NCBI RefSeq assembly: GCF_900114615.1
Contig: NZ_FOTS01000034.1
Location: 1 to 56,051, forward strand
Origin: Pelosinus propionicus DSM 13327
Lineage (GTDB): Bacteria > Bacillota > Negativicutes > DSM-13327
Reading direction: 5' to 3'
DNA: 56,051 bases
A model generated the notes under the pieces. It was not told the DNA's origin. It ran no database searches and saw nothing but the letters and a program-made list of their open reading frames with translations. Positions 15,052-23,088 of this stretch are shown piece by piece. Position numbers and translations under genes: made by a program. Within the stretch, counting starts at the first letter, position 1. Every line of letters starts with the position of its first letter.

Positions 15052-17274
15052 TTGGCTGCAGCATGTCTAAAAATTGTTCACAAAATACCTGGGCGGATTC
15101 GTATCTATTATCCTAGAATAAAACAGAATCCTAAGTTTGCTATACAGCTTGAAGTACTTTTAAGGAAGCAAAAAGGGATTCAGGAATGCAGCGCAAATCC
15201 TAAGTCGGGTAAGATATTGATCCAATATAATAGGGCTATAATTGCTGAAGACATAGTATGGTCCTTCTTGCAGCAGCACACAAAACAGACCTCTGGGCAC
15301 CAGAGTTTCAAACGGCAGAAGGTAAAGCCTTTTGAAGTAGAGGATGTGCCTATTCCAACTCAAATTGCTTTAGTGGCTATTGGCGGTTTAACACTGCTTT
15401 ATCATCTGTTTCGTTATCTGTTTCGCCTAGGGCCTCTTTCTGCCAATTTTTTGAGTCTAACTAGTTTGGCAACACTAATTACCTCTTTTCCCATATTGCG
15501 CAGTGGTATCGAAAATCTATTTTTACGCCGAATTTTAAATAATGAGATTTTGATAGGAACGGCTATTATTCTCTCTGTATTGCTAAAGGAAGGTGCTACG
15601 GGCTTAGTAGTTGTGTGGCTGGTGAATCTTAGTACATTAATCGAAACTCTTACCTTGGATCGATCACGCCGTACCATTCGGAGTATGCTGGAAGGCAGTC
15701 AAAAAGATGCCTGGATTGTTGTGAATGGTCAAGAAGTCATCATCCCTATTTCGCAGCTAAAGCAAGAAGATCTTGTATCCATAAAACTTGGCAGTAAAAT
15801 TCCCGTTGACGGAACTGTTATGAATGGCGAAGCGATAGTCAATCAAGCGGCGTTGACTGGAGAGCCTCTGCCTGTGCATAAGCAAGTTGGTGATAAGGTA
15901 TTAGCAGGTTCCACAATTGAACAGGGGACCCTATATGTTAAAGCTGAGCAAGTGGGGGATCAAACATCCGTTGCCCGTGTGATACATCTTGTAGAGCAAG
16001 CGACTCATTCAAAAGCTCCCATACAAAAGATGGCAGATGCCTATTCGGCACGTCTCATTCCAAGCTCTTTTCTTTTGGCTTTACTGATGTTTCTGCTAAC
16101 AGGAGATATTAGAAGAACCATGACGATTTTGATTGTTGCCTGCCCTTGTGCAGCTGGATTGGCAACGCCTACAGCTCTTAGCGCAGCGATTGGGAATGCT
16201 GCCAGCCGGGGAATTTTAGTAAAGGGTGGTCGATATCTAGAAGAGGCAGGTAAAATAAATTATTTACTATTTGATAAAACGGGTACGCTGACAAAAGGAA
16301 AACCAACTGTTGCGAATGTCATCCCGATTCATAAAGGTTATGATTGCAAATCTATTTTAGCCATAGCTGCTGGGGCAGAAGCGAATGCAAATCATCCACT
16401 GGCGAGTGCAATAAAGGAAGCTGCAAAAGAACAAGGGATTCAATTATCCTGTATTCCTGACAGTGAAATGACAATTGGCCGTGGTGTGAAGGCCACGATT
16501 GATGGAATGATTGTTCACGTTGGCAATTCTTCATATTTAAGCCAGGTGGGTATAAAGATTCCTTCATGCAATCCTTTTACAATGCAGAACAAGAATGAAA
16601 GTGCAACGTTAGTATACATAGCTGGTAACATGGCGCTTATTGGAGTGATTGTAATCGTAGATTCCCTTCGTGCAAATGCAGAGAAAGCAATCCGCAGTAT
16701 TAGAGAAGAAGGGCTTACGAATATTGGAATTATGTCAGGAGATGCAGATACAGGGGTAAAAGAGATTTCCAATCTTTTAAGAGTGGAAAAATTCTGGGCC
16801 AATATGCTCCCGCAGGATAAGTTTAATATCATAAAATCCTTTCAGGAAGAAGGCTATGTAGTCGGGATGGTCGGGGATGGAATTAATGATTCCCCATCTT
16901 TAGCTCTTGCCAATGTTGGCATTGCGATGGGGATCGGCGGGGCAGACGCAGCAATTGAGACCGCTGGTATTGTTTTGCGAGAAGATAATCCAGAGAAAAT
17001 TGTGGAAATCATTCGTCTTGGTAAGAAGTCCTTACAAATCATCAGGCAGAACTTTCTTTTTGCTATTGGGGCGAATATCATAGGATTAGGGCTGGGTTCC
17101 GCGAAATTAATTTCACCATTAATAGCAGCTGTTTTGCACAATGCTAGTACCCTGGCAGTTGTAATGAACTCTACACGACTTCTGTCTTACTCTCCCCAGC
17201 AACCTAGCGAGGAGGCTGTCCCTTGTTCCAGCGATCAGAAAAGGTATGAACTGCTCTATAAGAAAGAATTATAA
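15052..17274 (+). CDS. Heavy-metal P1B-type ATPase with GR-I-R N-terminal domain (P1B-6/FezB-like)
   Basis: About 740 residues. An N-terminal HMA-like domain without CxxC but with PGRIRIYYPRIKQNP leads into membrane segments, the A-domain TGE (269-271), the membrane metal motif CPC (364-366), phosphorylated Asp408 in DKTGTLTKG, His448 of the N-domain HP motif, hinge GDGINDS (608-614) and the last membrane pair. All catalytic parts are present. GR-I-R domains of this kind are, from memory, found on P1B-6 ATPases of ferrosome clusters. TTG 15052 follows AAAGGGGGA; TTG 15019 is an upstream alternative. It probably pumps a transition metal, most likely iron given the Fur box upstream, across the cytoplasmic or an internal membrane. 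Confidence 0.88.
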   Translation: MAAACLKIVHKIPGRIRIYYPRIKQNPKFAIQLEVLLRKQKGIQECSANPKSGKILIQYNRAIIAEDIVWSFLQQHTKQTSGHQSFKRQKVKPFEVEDVPIPTQIALVAIGGLTLLYHLFRYLFRLGPLSANFLSLTSLATLITSFPILRSGIENLFLRRILNNEILIGTAIILSVLLKEGATGLVVVWLVNLSTLIETLTLDRSRRTIRSMLEGSQKDAWIVVNGQEVIIPISQLKQEDLVSIKLGSKIPVDGTVMNGEAIVNQAALTGEPLPVHKQVGDKVLAGSTIEQGTLYVKAEQVGDQTSVARVIHLVEQATHSKAPIQKMADAYSARLIPSSFLLALLMFLLTGDIRRTMTILIVACPCAAGLATPTALSAAIGNAASRGILVKGGRYLEEAGKINYLLFDKTGTLTKGKPTVANVIPIHKGYDCKSILAIAAGAEANANHPLASAIKEAAKEQGIQLSCIPDSEMTIGRGVKATIDGMIVHVGNSSYLSQVGIKIPSCNPFTMQNKNESATLVYIAGNMALIGVIVIVDSLRANAEKAIRSIREEGLTNIGIMSGDADTGVKEISNLLRVEKFWANMLPQDKFNIIKSFQEEGYVVGMVGDGINDSPSLALANVGIAMGIGGADAAIETAGIVLREDNPEKIVEIIRLGKKSLQIIRQNFLFAIGANIIGLGLGSAKLISPLIAAVLHNASTLAVVMNSTRLLSYSPQQPSEEAVPCSSDQKRYELLYKKEL

Positions 17275-17298
17275 AATAAAAAAAGATTTTACAATAGT

Positions 17299-17330
17299 AA
17301 CTCCTGTACGGCTCAGACCATGCAGGAGTT
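17299..17330 (+). terminator. Hairpin after the P-type ATPase gene
   Basis: AACTCCTG and CAGGAGTT flank a 16-nt loop, followed by TATC. Weak T-run. It shares the CTCCTG/CAGGAG arms of the repeated hairpin family. Confidence 0.5.
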
Positions 17331-17372
17331 TATCATTCTAATCGGAAATAGTACATTAAGGTACGAATTAAG

Positions 17373-17810
17373 ATGAAAAGGATCATGATAGCAATGATAA
17401 TTGTAAGTGCTTGTTTAGCAGGTGTCGAATGTAGATATAATGGCTCGGCATGCTCAGTTCCGCAAATTGTAGATATGGTAATACAAGGTAAGGCTATACC
17501 AATCTGTCCAGAAATACTTGCCGGATTGCCAACTCCTCGTCCTCCCGTAGAGCAAATTAAAGGAAAGATCATCTCTTTAAATGGTGATGACCAGACAGAC
17601 CCATATACGGCGGGTGCTCAAATGGGTTTAGAAATCGCAGTAGTTAGCAAGTGCAAAAAAGCGGTATTGAAATCCAAGTCGCCAACTTGCGGCTCAGGGC
17701 GGATCTATGATGGTACATTTTCGGGTACTATAGTCTCCGGTGATGGCATCTTTGCTAAAATGCTTAAAGAAAAAGGCATAGAAGTATGTACAGAAGAAAT
17801 ATACAGCTAG
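17373..17810 (+). CDS. DUF523 family protein
   Basis: 145 residues with the DUF523 hallmarks: IIVSACLAGVECRYNG at the N-terminus, CPEILAGLPTPRPP, and KSKSPTCGSGRIYDGTFSG. Conserved cysteines suggest metal or Fe-S binding, but the biochemical role of the family is not established. The start is uncertain: ATG 17373 has only a weak AAGG site, and ATG 17385 (preceded by AAAAGG) would also fit the usual short N-terminus. It converges with the ferritin-like gene and their stop codons overlap in one CTAG. Confidence 0.85.
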   Translation: MKRIMIAMIIVSACLAGVECRYNGSACSVPQIVDMVIQGKAIPICPEILAGLPTPRPPVEQIKGKIISLNGDDQTDPYTAGAQMGLEIAVVSKCKKAVLKSKSPTCGSGRIYDGTFSGTIVSGDGIFAKMLKEKGIEVCTEEIYS

Positions 17811-18361
17811 TCGGGAAAAGTAGCGCAGAATTCATCTCTGCATGTTTTGAACAATTGGAAATGGTGCTCCTCATCGAGAATTATGCGTTCCAGTAATTCT
17901 TGAATAAAAGGATCATCAATGAGATGCTGGTGCCTTCTGTAATTTTGGATTGCATCCATTTCGTGCTTCATATTTGCCGATAGTTTATCATAAACAGTAT
18001 CGCCGTAGTAGACAAAATCAGCATTCCAAAATCGCATAAATCCATGATCATTGCTATGCATAACTGGATAGTTACCAAGTAAGCAAATGATTTTACCCAA
18101 TAAGGTTAAATGATGCATCTCAACGATGGCGATTTGGTGTGCAAGCGTTGCGATCTTGGTATGGCATTCTTCCATTGTAAGGTAATGATATATGTATTGG
18201 TGAATTGCTGTTAATTCTCCAGAAATACCAGCATAGTCTTCTAATAAGATTGATGCATAGTAAGGGCTTTTACCCGTAACTCTGGGAGTTGGATAAGGGT
18301 CAGGCAAGGAATAAAGTTGTTTTGGGTGTTGTTCATGATTCCTTTGATTTTTCACAGCCAA
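17807..18361 (-). CDS. Ferritin-like diiron protein
   Basis: 184 residues with the four-helix diiron pattern: Glu in ISGELTAIHQY, the pair EMHH in AIVEMHHLTLLG, Glu in KHEMDAIQNY, and DEEHH in IILDEEHHFQLFK. That gives two E and two E-x-x-H sets, as in ferritin-like or manganese-catalase-like proteins. Such proteins bind iron or manganese and act as oxidases, catalases or iron stores. About 45 N-terminal residues precede the fold. Its place next to the Fur-controlled ATPase cluster makes an iron role plausible, though it forms its own transcript. Confidence 0.8.
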   Translation of the reverse strand: MAVKNQRNHEQHPKQLYSLPDPYPTPRVTGKSPYYASILLEDYAGISGELTAIHQYIYHYLTMEECHTKIATLAHQIAIVEMHHLTLLGKIICLLGNYPVMHSNDHGFMRFWNADFVYYGDTVYDKLSANMKHEMDAIQNYRRHQHLIDDPFIQELLERIILDEEHHFQLFKTCRDEFCATFPD

Positions 18362-18440
18362 TCACTCCCTGCATAGTAGTAGATGACTCATTTTATGCAA
18401 AAATAGATGGGAGTAGTCCTTTTAACGGTGCTTTCTTATA

Positions 18441-18477
18441 AAAACTCCTGCAAAGTTGTTTGCTTTGCAGGAGTTTT
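18441..18477. terminator. Perfect 15-bp hairpin of the CTCCTGCAAAG family
   Basis: AAAACTCCTGCAAAG and CTTTGCAGGAGTTTT pair perfectly over TTGTTTG and end in T4 on both strands when read outward. It lies between the divergent starts of 18361 and 18564, so it is not simply behind a gene; it could attenuate the leader of either gene. Confidence 0.7.
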
Positions 18478-18563
18478 GCTTCGTATTGTAAAATAGTATA
18501 AATTGGAAAAAAAGCAGCAATATGGCAAGATATTCGTTTAAAAAACTTTTTTGAGGTGAGGAT

Positions 18564-19531
18564 ATGACTACATTAAATTGGGGAATTTTAGGTCCTGGAG
18601 CAATTGCTTTAGAGTTTGCAAAAGCAATCAAAGAAGTGAATGGCAGTATCTGCGCAGTAGGTGCAAGAAATCTTGAAAAAGCAAAGGCCTTTGCAAGTAT
18701 GTATCATATTGAAAAGGTCTATGGCAATTACGAAGAAATGCTGAGTGATCCTGGAATTGATGTAGTTTACATTGCAACGCCTCATAGTAGCCATTATGAC
18801 TTTATAATGAAGAGCCTTATTAATAATAAGCATGTATTTTGTGAAAAGTCTATTACAGTGAATAGCAAACAATTAAGAGAGATTGTTGCTGCTGCAGAGC
18901 AAAAGAATTTGGTGGTTGCAGAAGCTATGACTGTATATCATATGCCATTATTTAAGAAGCTGCGTCATATTGTTGACTCAGGTAAAATTGGTACACTTAA
19001 GATGATTCAGGTATCTTTTGGAAGTTGCAAAAAATACGATGTTGCCAATCGATTTTTTAGCAAAGAATTGGCAGGGGGCGCACTACTTGATATTGGGACG
19101 TATGCCTTGTCTTTTGCTAGATACTTCCTTTCCAGTCAGCCTTACGAAGTATTGACTACTGCGAAAAAGTTTGAAACAGGTGTAGATGAGCAGTCAGGTA
19201 TTCTGCTTAAAAATTCCAGGACGAAATGGCGGTAATTTCTCTAACGATGAGAGCAAAGATGCCAAAGCGCGGTGTTATAGCAGGAGAACTAGGATTTATT
19301 ATAGTTGATAATTTTCCAAGGGCATCGGAGGCTACAATACATTATCTAGATGGAAAAGTGGAAGTGATAGAAGCTGGTGAAGCAGAGAAAGCATTCGTAT
19401 ATGAAGTAGAGGATATGAATCAATGCATTTTGAACAAAGTGAAAATGGATACCGTAGAATTATCAATGGATGTCATGGAAATTATGGATGAAGTTCGAGC
19501 TCGATGGGGAATACGCTATCCCTTTGAATAA
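18564..19531 (+). pseudogene. Gfo/Idh/MocA-family oxidoreductase, frameshifted
   Basis: The first 217 codons encode a Rossmann-fold start (LNWGILGPGAIALEFAKAI) and the family motif CEKSITVN. The frame then runs into a stop at 19233-19235, while the -1 frame continues from about 19218 with the missing C-terminal part (MAVISLTMRAKMPKRGVIAG to WGIRYPFE, stop 19529-19531). Joined, the protein would be about 322 residues, the normal length. One base appears lost near 19213-19219 (TTCCAGG; TTCCCAGG would restore the frame). No slippery heptamer is present, so programmed frameshifting is unlikely. Either a recent mutation or a sequencing error. Function would be an NAD(P)-dependent dehydrogenase of sugars or dihydrodiols. 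Confidence 0.8.
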
Positions 19532-19559
19532 AGAGAAAGTATTCTCTATTCTATTTCCA

Positions 19560-20000
19560 CTAAGGAACTAATGCTTCTAGTTTGGAAAGTAATTTAACTA
19601 ATATAGCCAAATCGGTTTCTCCCAAGTAGTCTTTAACAGAGGCTTGAGCTTTATCCCAGAGCTGGGATGCATTGTTTACGGTGGCTGTTCCTTTTGAGGT
19701 CATCATCACTTGTCTTGTTCGGGGGTCTTGACCAGGAGTGATCGTTATCAAACCATGATCGACTAATGACTTCATGTTTCGATTTAGTGTTGTTCGATCA
19801 ATACGCATAATGTTAGCCAATTCGCTGATCGTAATCGGCTCGACTTGCTTAAGATGCTTTAATAAGGATAATTGACTAATGGTAAGTCCGCTAGGTTGTA
19901 GAATCTTATCATAAAAATGGGTAACCGCTCTAGAGGCACGCCTAATATTCAAGCAGTTGCAAGGGCTGGGTGTTTTAAAATGTTTATGATTATTTTCCAT
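19560..20000 (-). CDS. MarR-family regulator
   Basis: 146 residues with the MarR winged helix: SQLSLLKHLKQVEPITISEL, the recognition helix IDRTTLNRNMKSLVDHGLI and the wing PGQDPRTRQVMMTSKG. Two N-terminal cysteines (PCNCLNIRRASRAV) could make it a redox or electrophile sensor. Start ATG with AAAGGTGA. Its own promoter and a near-palindrome lie at 20041-20097, suggesting autoregulation. Partner genes are not obvious. Confidence 0.88.
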   Translation of the reverse strand: MENNHKHFKTPSPCNCLNIRRASRAVTHFYDKILQPSGLTISQLSLLKHLKQVEPITISELANIMRIDRTTLNRNMKSLVDHGLITITPGQDPRTRQVMMTSKGTATVNNASQLWDKAQASVKDYLGETDLAILVKLLSKLEALVP

Positions 20001-20040
20001 TAAATGGTCACCTTTCTTGATGAAATATTGAATGGTTATC

Positions 20041-20097
20041 CGTGTGTATATGCACGTATGATGATTTTATTGTAATGGGAATGAAGAAGTATGTCAA
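20041..20097 (-). promoter_or_regulatory. Promoter and possible operator of the marR-like gene
   Basis: On the minus strand TTGACA (20097-20092), a 17-bp spacer and TACAAT (20074-20069) form a promoter. Downstream of it, 20041-20056 (CGTGTGTATATGCACG) is a near-palindrome in MarR-operator style. Confidence 0.55.
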
Positions 20098-20137
20098 CAA
20101 GTAATAAAATGATAAAAAAGATAGAATAAATTTACTC

Positions 20138-20228
20138 TTGACGAGTGAAAATAATTAGTATATATTGGAAAGCAGCTGATCAAAAAAATTGAAGGCAAAA
20201 AGTTCTAACAGAACTTTTTGCCTATTTA
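20138..20228 (+). ncRNA. Possible short RNA: promoter followed at once by terminator
   Basis: TTGACG (20138-20143), 17-bp spacer, TATATT (20161-20166), then a perfect 13-bp hairpin AGGCAAAAAGTTC/GAACTTTTTGCCT (20193-20223) followed by ATTTATTTT. Transcription would give an RNA of about 55 nt with no reading frame. It may be a small RNA or a constitutive attenuator. The rest of 20001-20373 shows only the marR promoter and a Fur-like site. Confidence 0.35.
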
Positions 20229-20334
20229 TTTTATATGCGCTAATGAATGAAGTCTGCAAAGAGGTTGCTTCACTCTGTTCGCAGAAACCAAAGAACAGCA
20301 AAAAAAATGGAAAACTATACCTTTCGGTAGAGGT

Positions 20335-20353
20335 AATCATTCTCAAAATGATT
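20335..20353 (+). promoter_or_regulatory. Fur-like inverted repeat before a 44-aa gene
   Basis: AATCATT, CTCAA, AATGATT is a perfect 7-bp inverted repeat with Fur-like half-sites, 20 bp before a small reading frame. The match to the 19-bp consensus is weaker than at 6619 and 14184. Confidence 0.35.
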
Positions 20354-20373
20354 TATGCTAATATTAGGAAGAA

Positions 20374-20508
20374 ATGGAAAGATACAAATCAAATCTAAAG
20401 GAATTAGGTGAGCAGATGAATATTCATGAATTACATCAAATTAAAAATGTAGCACTCCTTGTTGGAGTTATATATCTTTTAAAGTTCTTAGGAATTGTAG
20501 AAGCATAA
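20374..20508 (+). CDS. Small single-span membrane protein, 44 aa
   Basis: ATG 20374 is preceded by TTAGGAAGAA. The product begins MERYKSNLKELGEQM and ends with one hydrophobic span (NVALLVGVIYLLKFLGIVEA). A second in-frame ATG at 20416 with AGGTGAGC upstream would give a 30-residue version. A strong hairpin terminator follows within 25 bp, and a Fur-like repeat lies before it, so this looks like a compact transcription unit. No family recognised. Confidence 0.5.
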   Translation: MERYKSNLKELGEQMNIHELHQIKNVALLVGVIYLLKFLGIVEA

Positions 20509-20530
20509 AAAAGGATAAAAAAAGATAAAA

Positions 20531-20585
20531 AAAGTGCTACATCAAGAGCTGCTTCACTTAAGAGTAGCTTTTGGTGTAGCACTTT
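20531..20585 (+). terminator. Terminator after the small membrane protein gene
   Basis: AAAGTGCTACA/TGTAGCACTTT with inner pairing AAGAGCT/AGCTTTT. A-run before and T-run after make it potentially bidirectional. Confidence 0.8.
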
Positions 20586-20689
20586 ATCATTCTATCATAG
20601 TATATTTTTTTATCGTCATGCGTATAAAGATAGTAGAGTTAGTCAAATTTTGCCTGCAGTAAGTTTACTTTACTATAAAGGAGCTACTG

Positions 20690-21394
20690 ATGAAAATACG
20701 CAGAGGAATGTTATTTGGGGCTTTCTTTTTTTTTACAGTATTGTTAGCTGGAAAGGTAGAAGACCACTTAATTGATATATCTGATGTGATCTGGAAAGTA
20801 CCTACTTCTCGCAAGGTCGTCGCATTAACATTTGATGATGGGCCTGTTAAGACCACTACTCCAGAAATTTTAAATATATTGAAAGAAAAAAATATAAAAG
20901 CGACTTTCTTTGTAGTGGGAGAACAAGTGAAGCGGTATCCTAATCTTATATCCCAAGAGATCGCAGAAGGTCATGAAGTCGGTAACCATACCTACAGTCA
21001 TCCCACGCTGACGAGCTTACAAGAAGGGATGGTTGAAGAGGAATTAAAAAAGGCAGAAAAAGAAATTTTAGAAGTGGCACCGAAACCGACACTTTTTCGA
21101 CCTCCAGGGGGAATTAGCAATAAGAAAATTATCAAGATTGCAAGAGAGAGTGAATACAGCACTATTCTTTGGTCAATTGATCCGATTGATTGGCGCTCTC
21201 CTTCTCCTCCAGTAGGGGAAATCGTGGATTTCGTGGTTAAAGAGGTTAAGCCTGGAAGCATTATTCTTCTTCATGATGGAAAATATCCATCTACGACGCC
21301 GGAAGCTCTTTGGTTTATTATCGAAAGTCTGGAGTCTCGCGGCTATGAGTTTGTAACAGTTACAGAATTACTTCAATATTATGAAGCAAAATAA
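20690..21394 (+). CDS. Polysaccharide deacetylase (NodB domain), membrane-anchored or secreted
   Basis: 234 residues. An N-terminal hydrophobic segment (GMLFGAFFFFTVLLAG) is followed by a complete NodB domain: TFDDGP with the catalytic and metal-binding Asp pair, metal ligands in HTYSH, RPPGG, the DPIDW segment and LLHDG with the catalytic His. It would deacetylate a cell-wall or exopolysaccharide N-acetyl sugar outside the cytoplasmic membrane. ATG start with AAAGGAG upstream. No operon partner. Confidence 0.9.
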   Translation: MKIRRGMLFGAFFFFTVLLAGKVEDHLIDISDVIWKVPTSRKVVALTFDDGPVKTTTPEILNILKEKNIKATFFVVGEQVKRYPNLISQEIAEGHEVGNHTYSHPTLTSLQEGMVEEELKKAEKEILEVAPKPTLFRPPGGISNKKIIKIARESEYSTILWSIDPIDWRSPSPPVGEIVDFVVKEVKPGSIILLHDGKYPSTTPEALWFIIESLESRGYEFVTVTELLQYYEAK

Positions 21395-21494
21395 TCAGCA
21401 AGTTTTCGCTAAACATGATTTCAATTATTCCTTTTCTCCCTTATAATAGAAATAAAAAATACCTGCAAGTAACTTTAGAGGAGGAATATATAAT

Positions 21495-22247
21495 ATGCGT
21501 ACTGCAATAAGGATCTTTATTGTAATGATATGTATTCTTTCTGGAATTTTTTCAACAGCCTTAGCGAAACAGACTGAGTGGCAAGAGAATGCTTATGACT
21601 TTTCAAAAGTAAAAACAATTCTAATTATGAATACGGAATTTTTTAATGATGGATTTGATAGCAGCGGCAAAAATCAATTTCATAACTATCCTGATGCGCA
21701 AGAAAAGATTGGGAAGATGCTGGCAAGTAGATGGGAAAAGGTAACTGGATTTCATTATGTTACTTTGCCCTATATTATAGAAAAAGTAAAGGCTGATCCT
21801 AATACCCCAATCGATACTGCAATCGGTTCTGATCTGTCGGAAGATTTGATGAAAGCAATACCCAAGTATGCCGATCTCGTACTATTTACGGAGATTCATG
21901 ATTTTGGCTGGTTCTATGAACATTATGATTCCTATTATTCTACGGAAACTGTTATTGATAGAGTGCGATATGGAGGAGTAACAGCAGATGGAAAGGCATA
22001 CTCCGGCTGGATGGAAGTGCCAAGATCCGTTGTTGTACACTATGATGCTGGTTATCGGATTTACGATAGTGCCGATCTGCGATTTCGAATTGTTGATTCT
22101 CGCACTTGGAAAGATGTATGGAAGTATTCTGATAGAAGGGACCGTGCATCCAGTGCTTTTGGAAAAGAATATGATCATTCTGGCCCAGAATCAGTAATGA
22201 AGCGTATTTTAAACGTAGCGTTTGATAAGCTGCCTTTTAAAAAATAA
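21495..22247 (+). CDS. Secreted protein of unknown function
   Basis: 250 residues with a clear signal peptide (IFIVMICILSGIFSTALA). The mature part begins with SKVKTILIMNTEF, contains an acidic, aromatic region (HDFGWFYEHYDSYYSTET) and the repeated theme YRIYDSADLRFRIVDSRT, a pattern like proteins that build a DUF4136-type lipoprotein fold, though no lipobox is present. Start ATG with AGGAGG. It precedes the yjbQ gene by 23 bp and may be cotranscribed. Family not recognised with confidence. Confidence 0.7.
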   Translation: MRTAIRIFIVMICILSGIFSTALAKQTEWQENAYDFSKVKTILIMNTEFFNDGFDSSGKNQFHNYPDAQEKIGKMLASRWEKVTGFHYVTLPYIIEKVKADPNTPIDTAIGSDLSEDLMKAIPKYADLVLFTEIHDFGWFYEHYDSYYSTETVIDRVRYGGVTADGKAYSGWMEVPRSVVVHYDAGYRIYDSADLRFRIVDSRTWKDVWKYSDRRDRASSAFGKEYDHSGPESVMKRILNVAFDKLPFKK

Positions 22248-22270
22248 AGCATGACGATATGGAGGCTAGT

Positions 22271-22657
22271 ATGCTAAAAGAATTTACGATTCATACTCCG
22301 CATGAAGGGTTTATCGATATTACGAGTCAGGTGGCAGATTTAGTGAAACAATATCAAGGCGAGAAGAGTTTGTGTCAAGTCTTTGTCTCTCACACGACAG
22401 CAGGAGTAACAATTAATGAGAATGCTGACCCCGATGTGATAAAGGATATGCTGCTTGCACTCAATCATATGGTACCCGAGCTAGATTATCAACATAGTGA
22501 AGGGAATTCTCGTGCTCATGTGAAGGCGTCTATGATTGGGGCATCCGTCACCATTCCCATACTGAATGGAAGTCTCCATTTAGGCACTTGGCAGGGGATT
22601 TATTTTTGTGAATTTGATGGTACTAGAAGGCGAAAGGTTTGTGTAACGATCTTGTAA
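22271..22657 (+). CDS. YjbQ/UPF0047 family protein
   Basis: 128 residues with the family signature: FVSHTTAGVTINENADPDV, then HMVPELDYQHSEGNSRAHVK and the C-terminal LGTWQGIYFCEFDGTRRRKV. Members are small trimeric proteins reported to have thiamin-phosphate synthase activity in rescue tests; the true role is unclear. ATG 22271 was chosen because GGAGG lies five bases upstream; ATG 22259 overlaps that site. Confidence 0.9.
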   Translation: MLKEFTIHTPHEGFIDITSQVADLVKQYQGEKSLCQVFVSHTTAGVTINENADPDVIKDMLLALNHMVPELDYQHSEGNSRAHVKASMIGASVTIPILNGSLHLGTWQGIYFCEFDGTRRRKVCVTIL

Positions 22658-22691
22658 GATCATGCAATCCTATAAATAAAGGAGATTATTT

Positions 22692-23012
22692 ATGCTAATT
22701 TCTAAAACACCGCCTCCTCCTTACTATGCTGTAATTTTTACATCACAAAGAACAGAAGGAGATAACGGATATCGTGAAACTGCAGATAAGATGGTATGTC
22801 TTGCTGAAAAACAGGCAGGATTTTTAGGTGCTGAAAGTGTAAGAGAAGCAAATGGATTGGGGATTACTATTTCTTATTGGGATTCATTGGAATCCATAAA
22901 AGAGTTTAAAGAACTTGCTGCTCATAAAGAAGCACAAAAAAATGCCAGAGACACATGGTACAGTACCTTTGGGCTGAGAGTTTGTAAGGTTGAAAAAGAA
23001 ATAATAATGTAA
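22692..23012 (+). CDS. Antibiotic-biosynthesis-monooxygenase-fold protein
   Basis: 106 residues with a dimeric alpha/beta-barrel (ABM) pattern: YYAVIFTSQRT, MVCLAEKQAGFLGAESVRE, ITISYWDSLESIKEFK and HKEAQKNARDTWYSTF. Family members include small monooxygenases and heme-degrading enzymes, but many have no known substrate. RBS AAAGGAG. Follows yjbQ by 34 bp and ends before a very strong terminator. Confidence 0.85.
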   Translation: MLISKTPPPPYYAVIFTSQRTEGDNGYRETADKMVCLAEKQAGFLGAESVREANGLGITISYWDSLESIKEFKELAAHKEAQKNARDTWYSTFGLRVCKVEKEIIM

Positions 23013-23023
23013 TATATATTAAA

Positions 23024-23082
23024 AATAAAAGAACGCCTGCCGGAATTCTGCATACGAGAATTCCGGCAGGCGTTCTTTTATT
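23024..23082. terminator. Perfect 26-bp bidirectional terminator
   Basis: Arms 23024-23049 and 23057-23082 are exact inverses over the 7-nt loop GCATACG, with GC-rich core GAACGCCTGCCGGAATTCT and A/T-runs at the ends. It separates two convergent genes. Confidence 0.92.
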
Positions 23083-23088
23083 GATTTC

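Noticed and set aside
14991-15117. 41-codon frame overlapping the start of the P-type ATPase
   Set aside because: No good ribosome binding site; the ATPase frame carries the conserved GR-I-R domain.
17382-17402. Fur-like sequence ATGATAGCAATGATAATT near the DUF523 start
   Set aside because: It lies within the coding start (codons for I-A-M-I-I), lacks the inverted half, and has no promoter around it.
19205-19225. Programmed -1 ribosomal frameshift in the oxidoreductase gene
   Set aside because: The codons CTT AAA AAT do not form an X-XXY-YYZ slippery heptamer and no downstream stem stands out.
19226-19531. Separate 101-aa gene
   Set aside because: It is the frameshifted C-terminal part of the Gfo/Idh/MocA gene, with no ribosome binding site of its own.
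20189-20398. 69-aa plus-strand frame
   Set aside because: Its start is inside a perfect hairpin terminator and it has no ribosome binding site or protein-like composition; the 44-aa frame in another phase is better supported.
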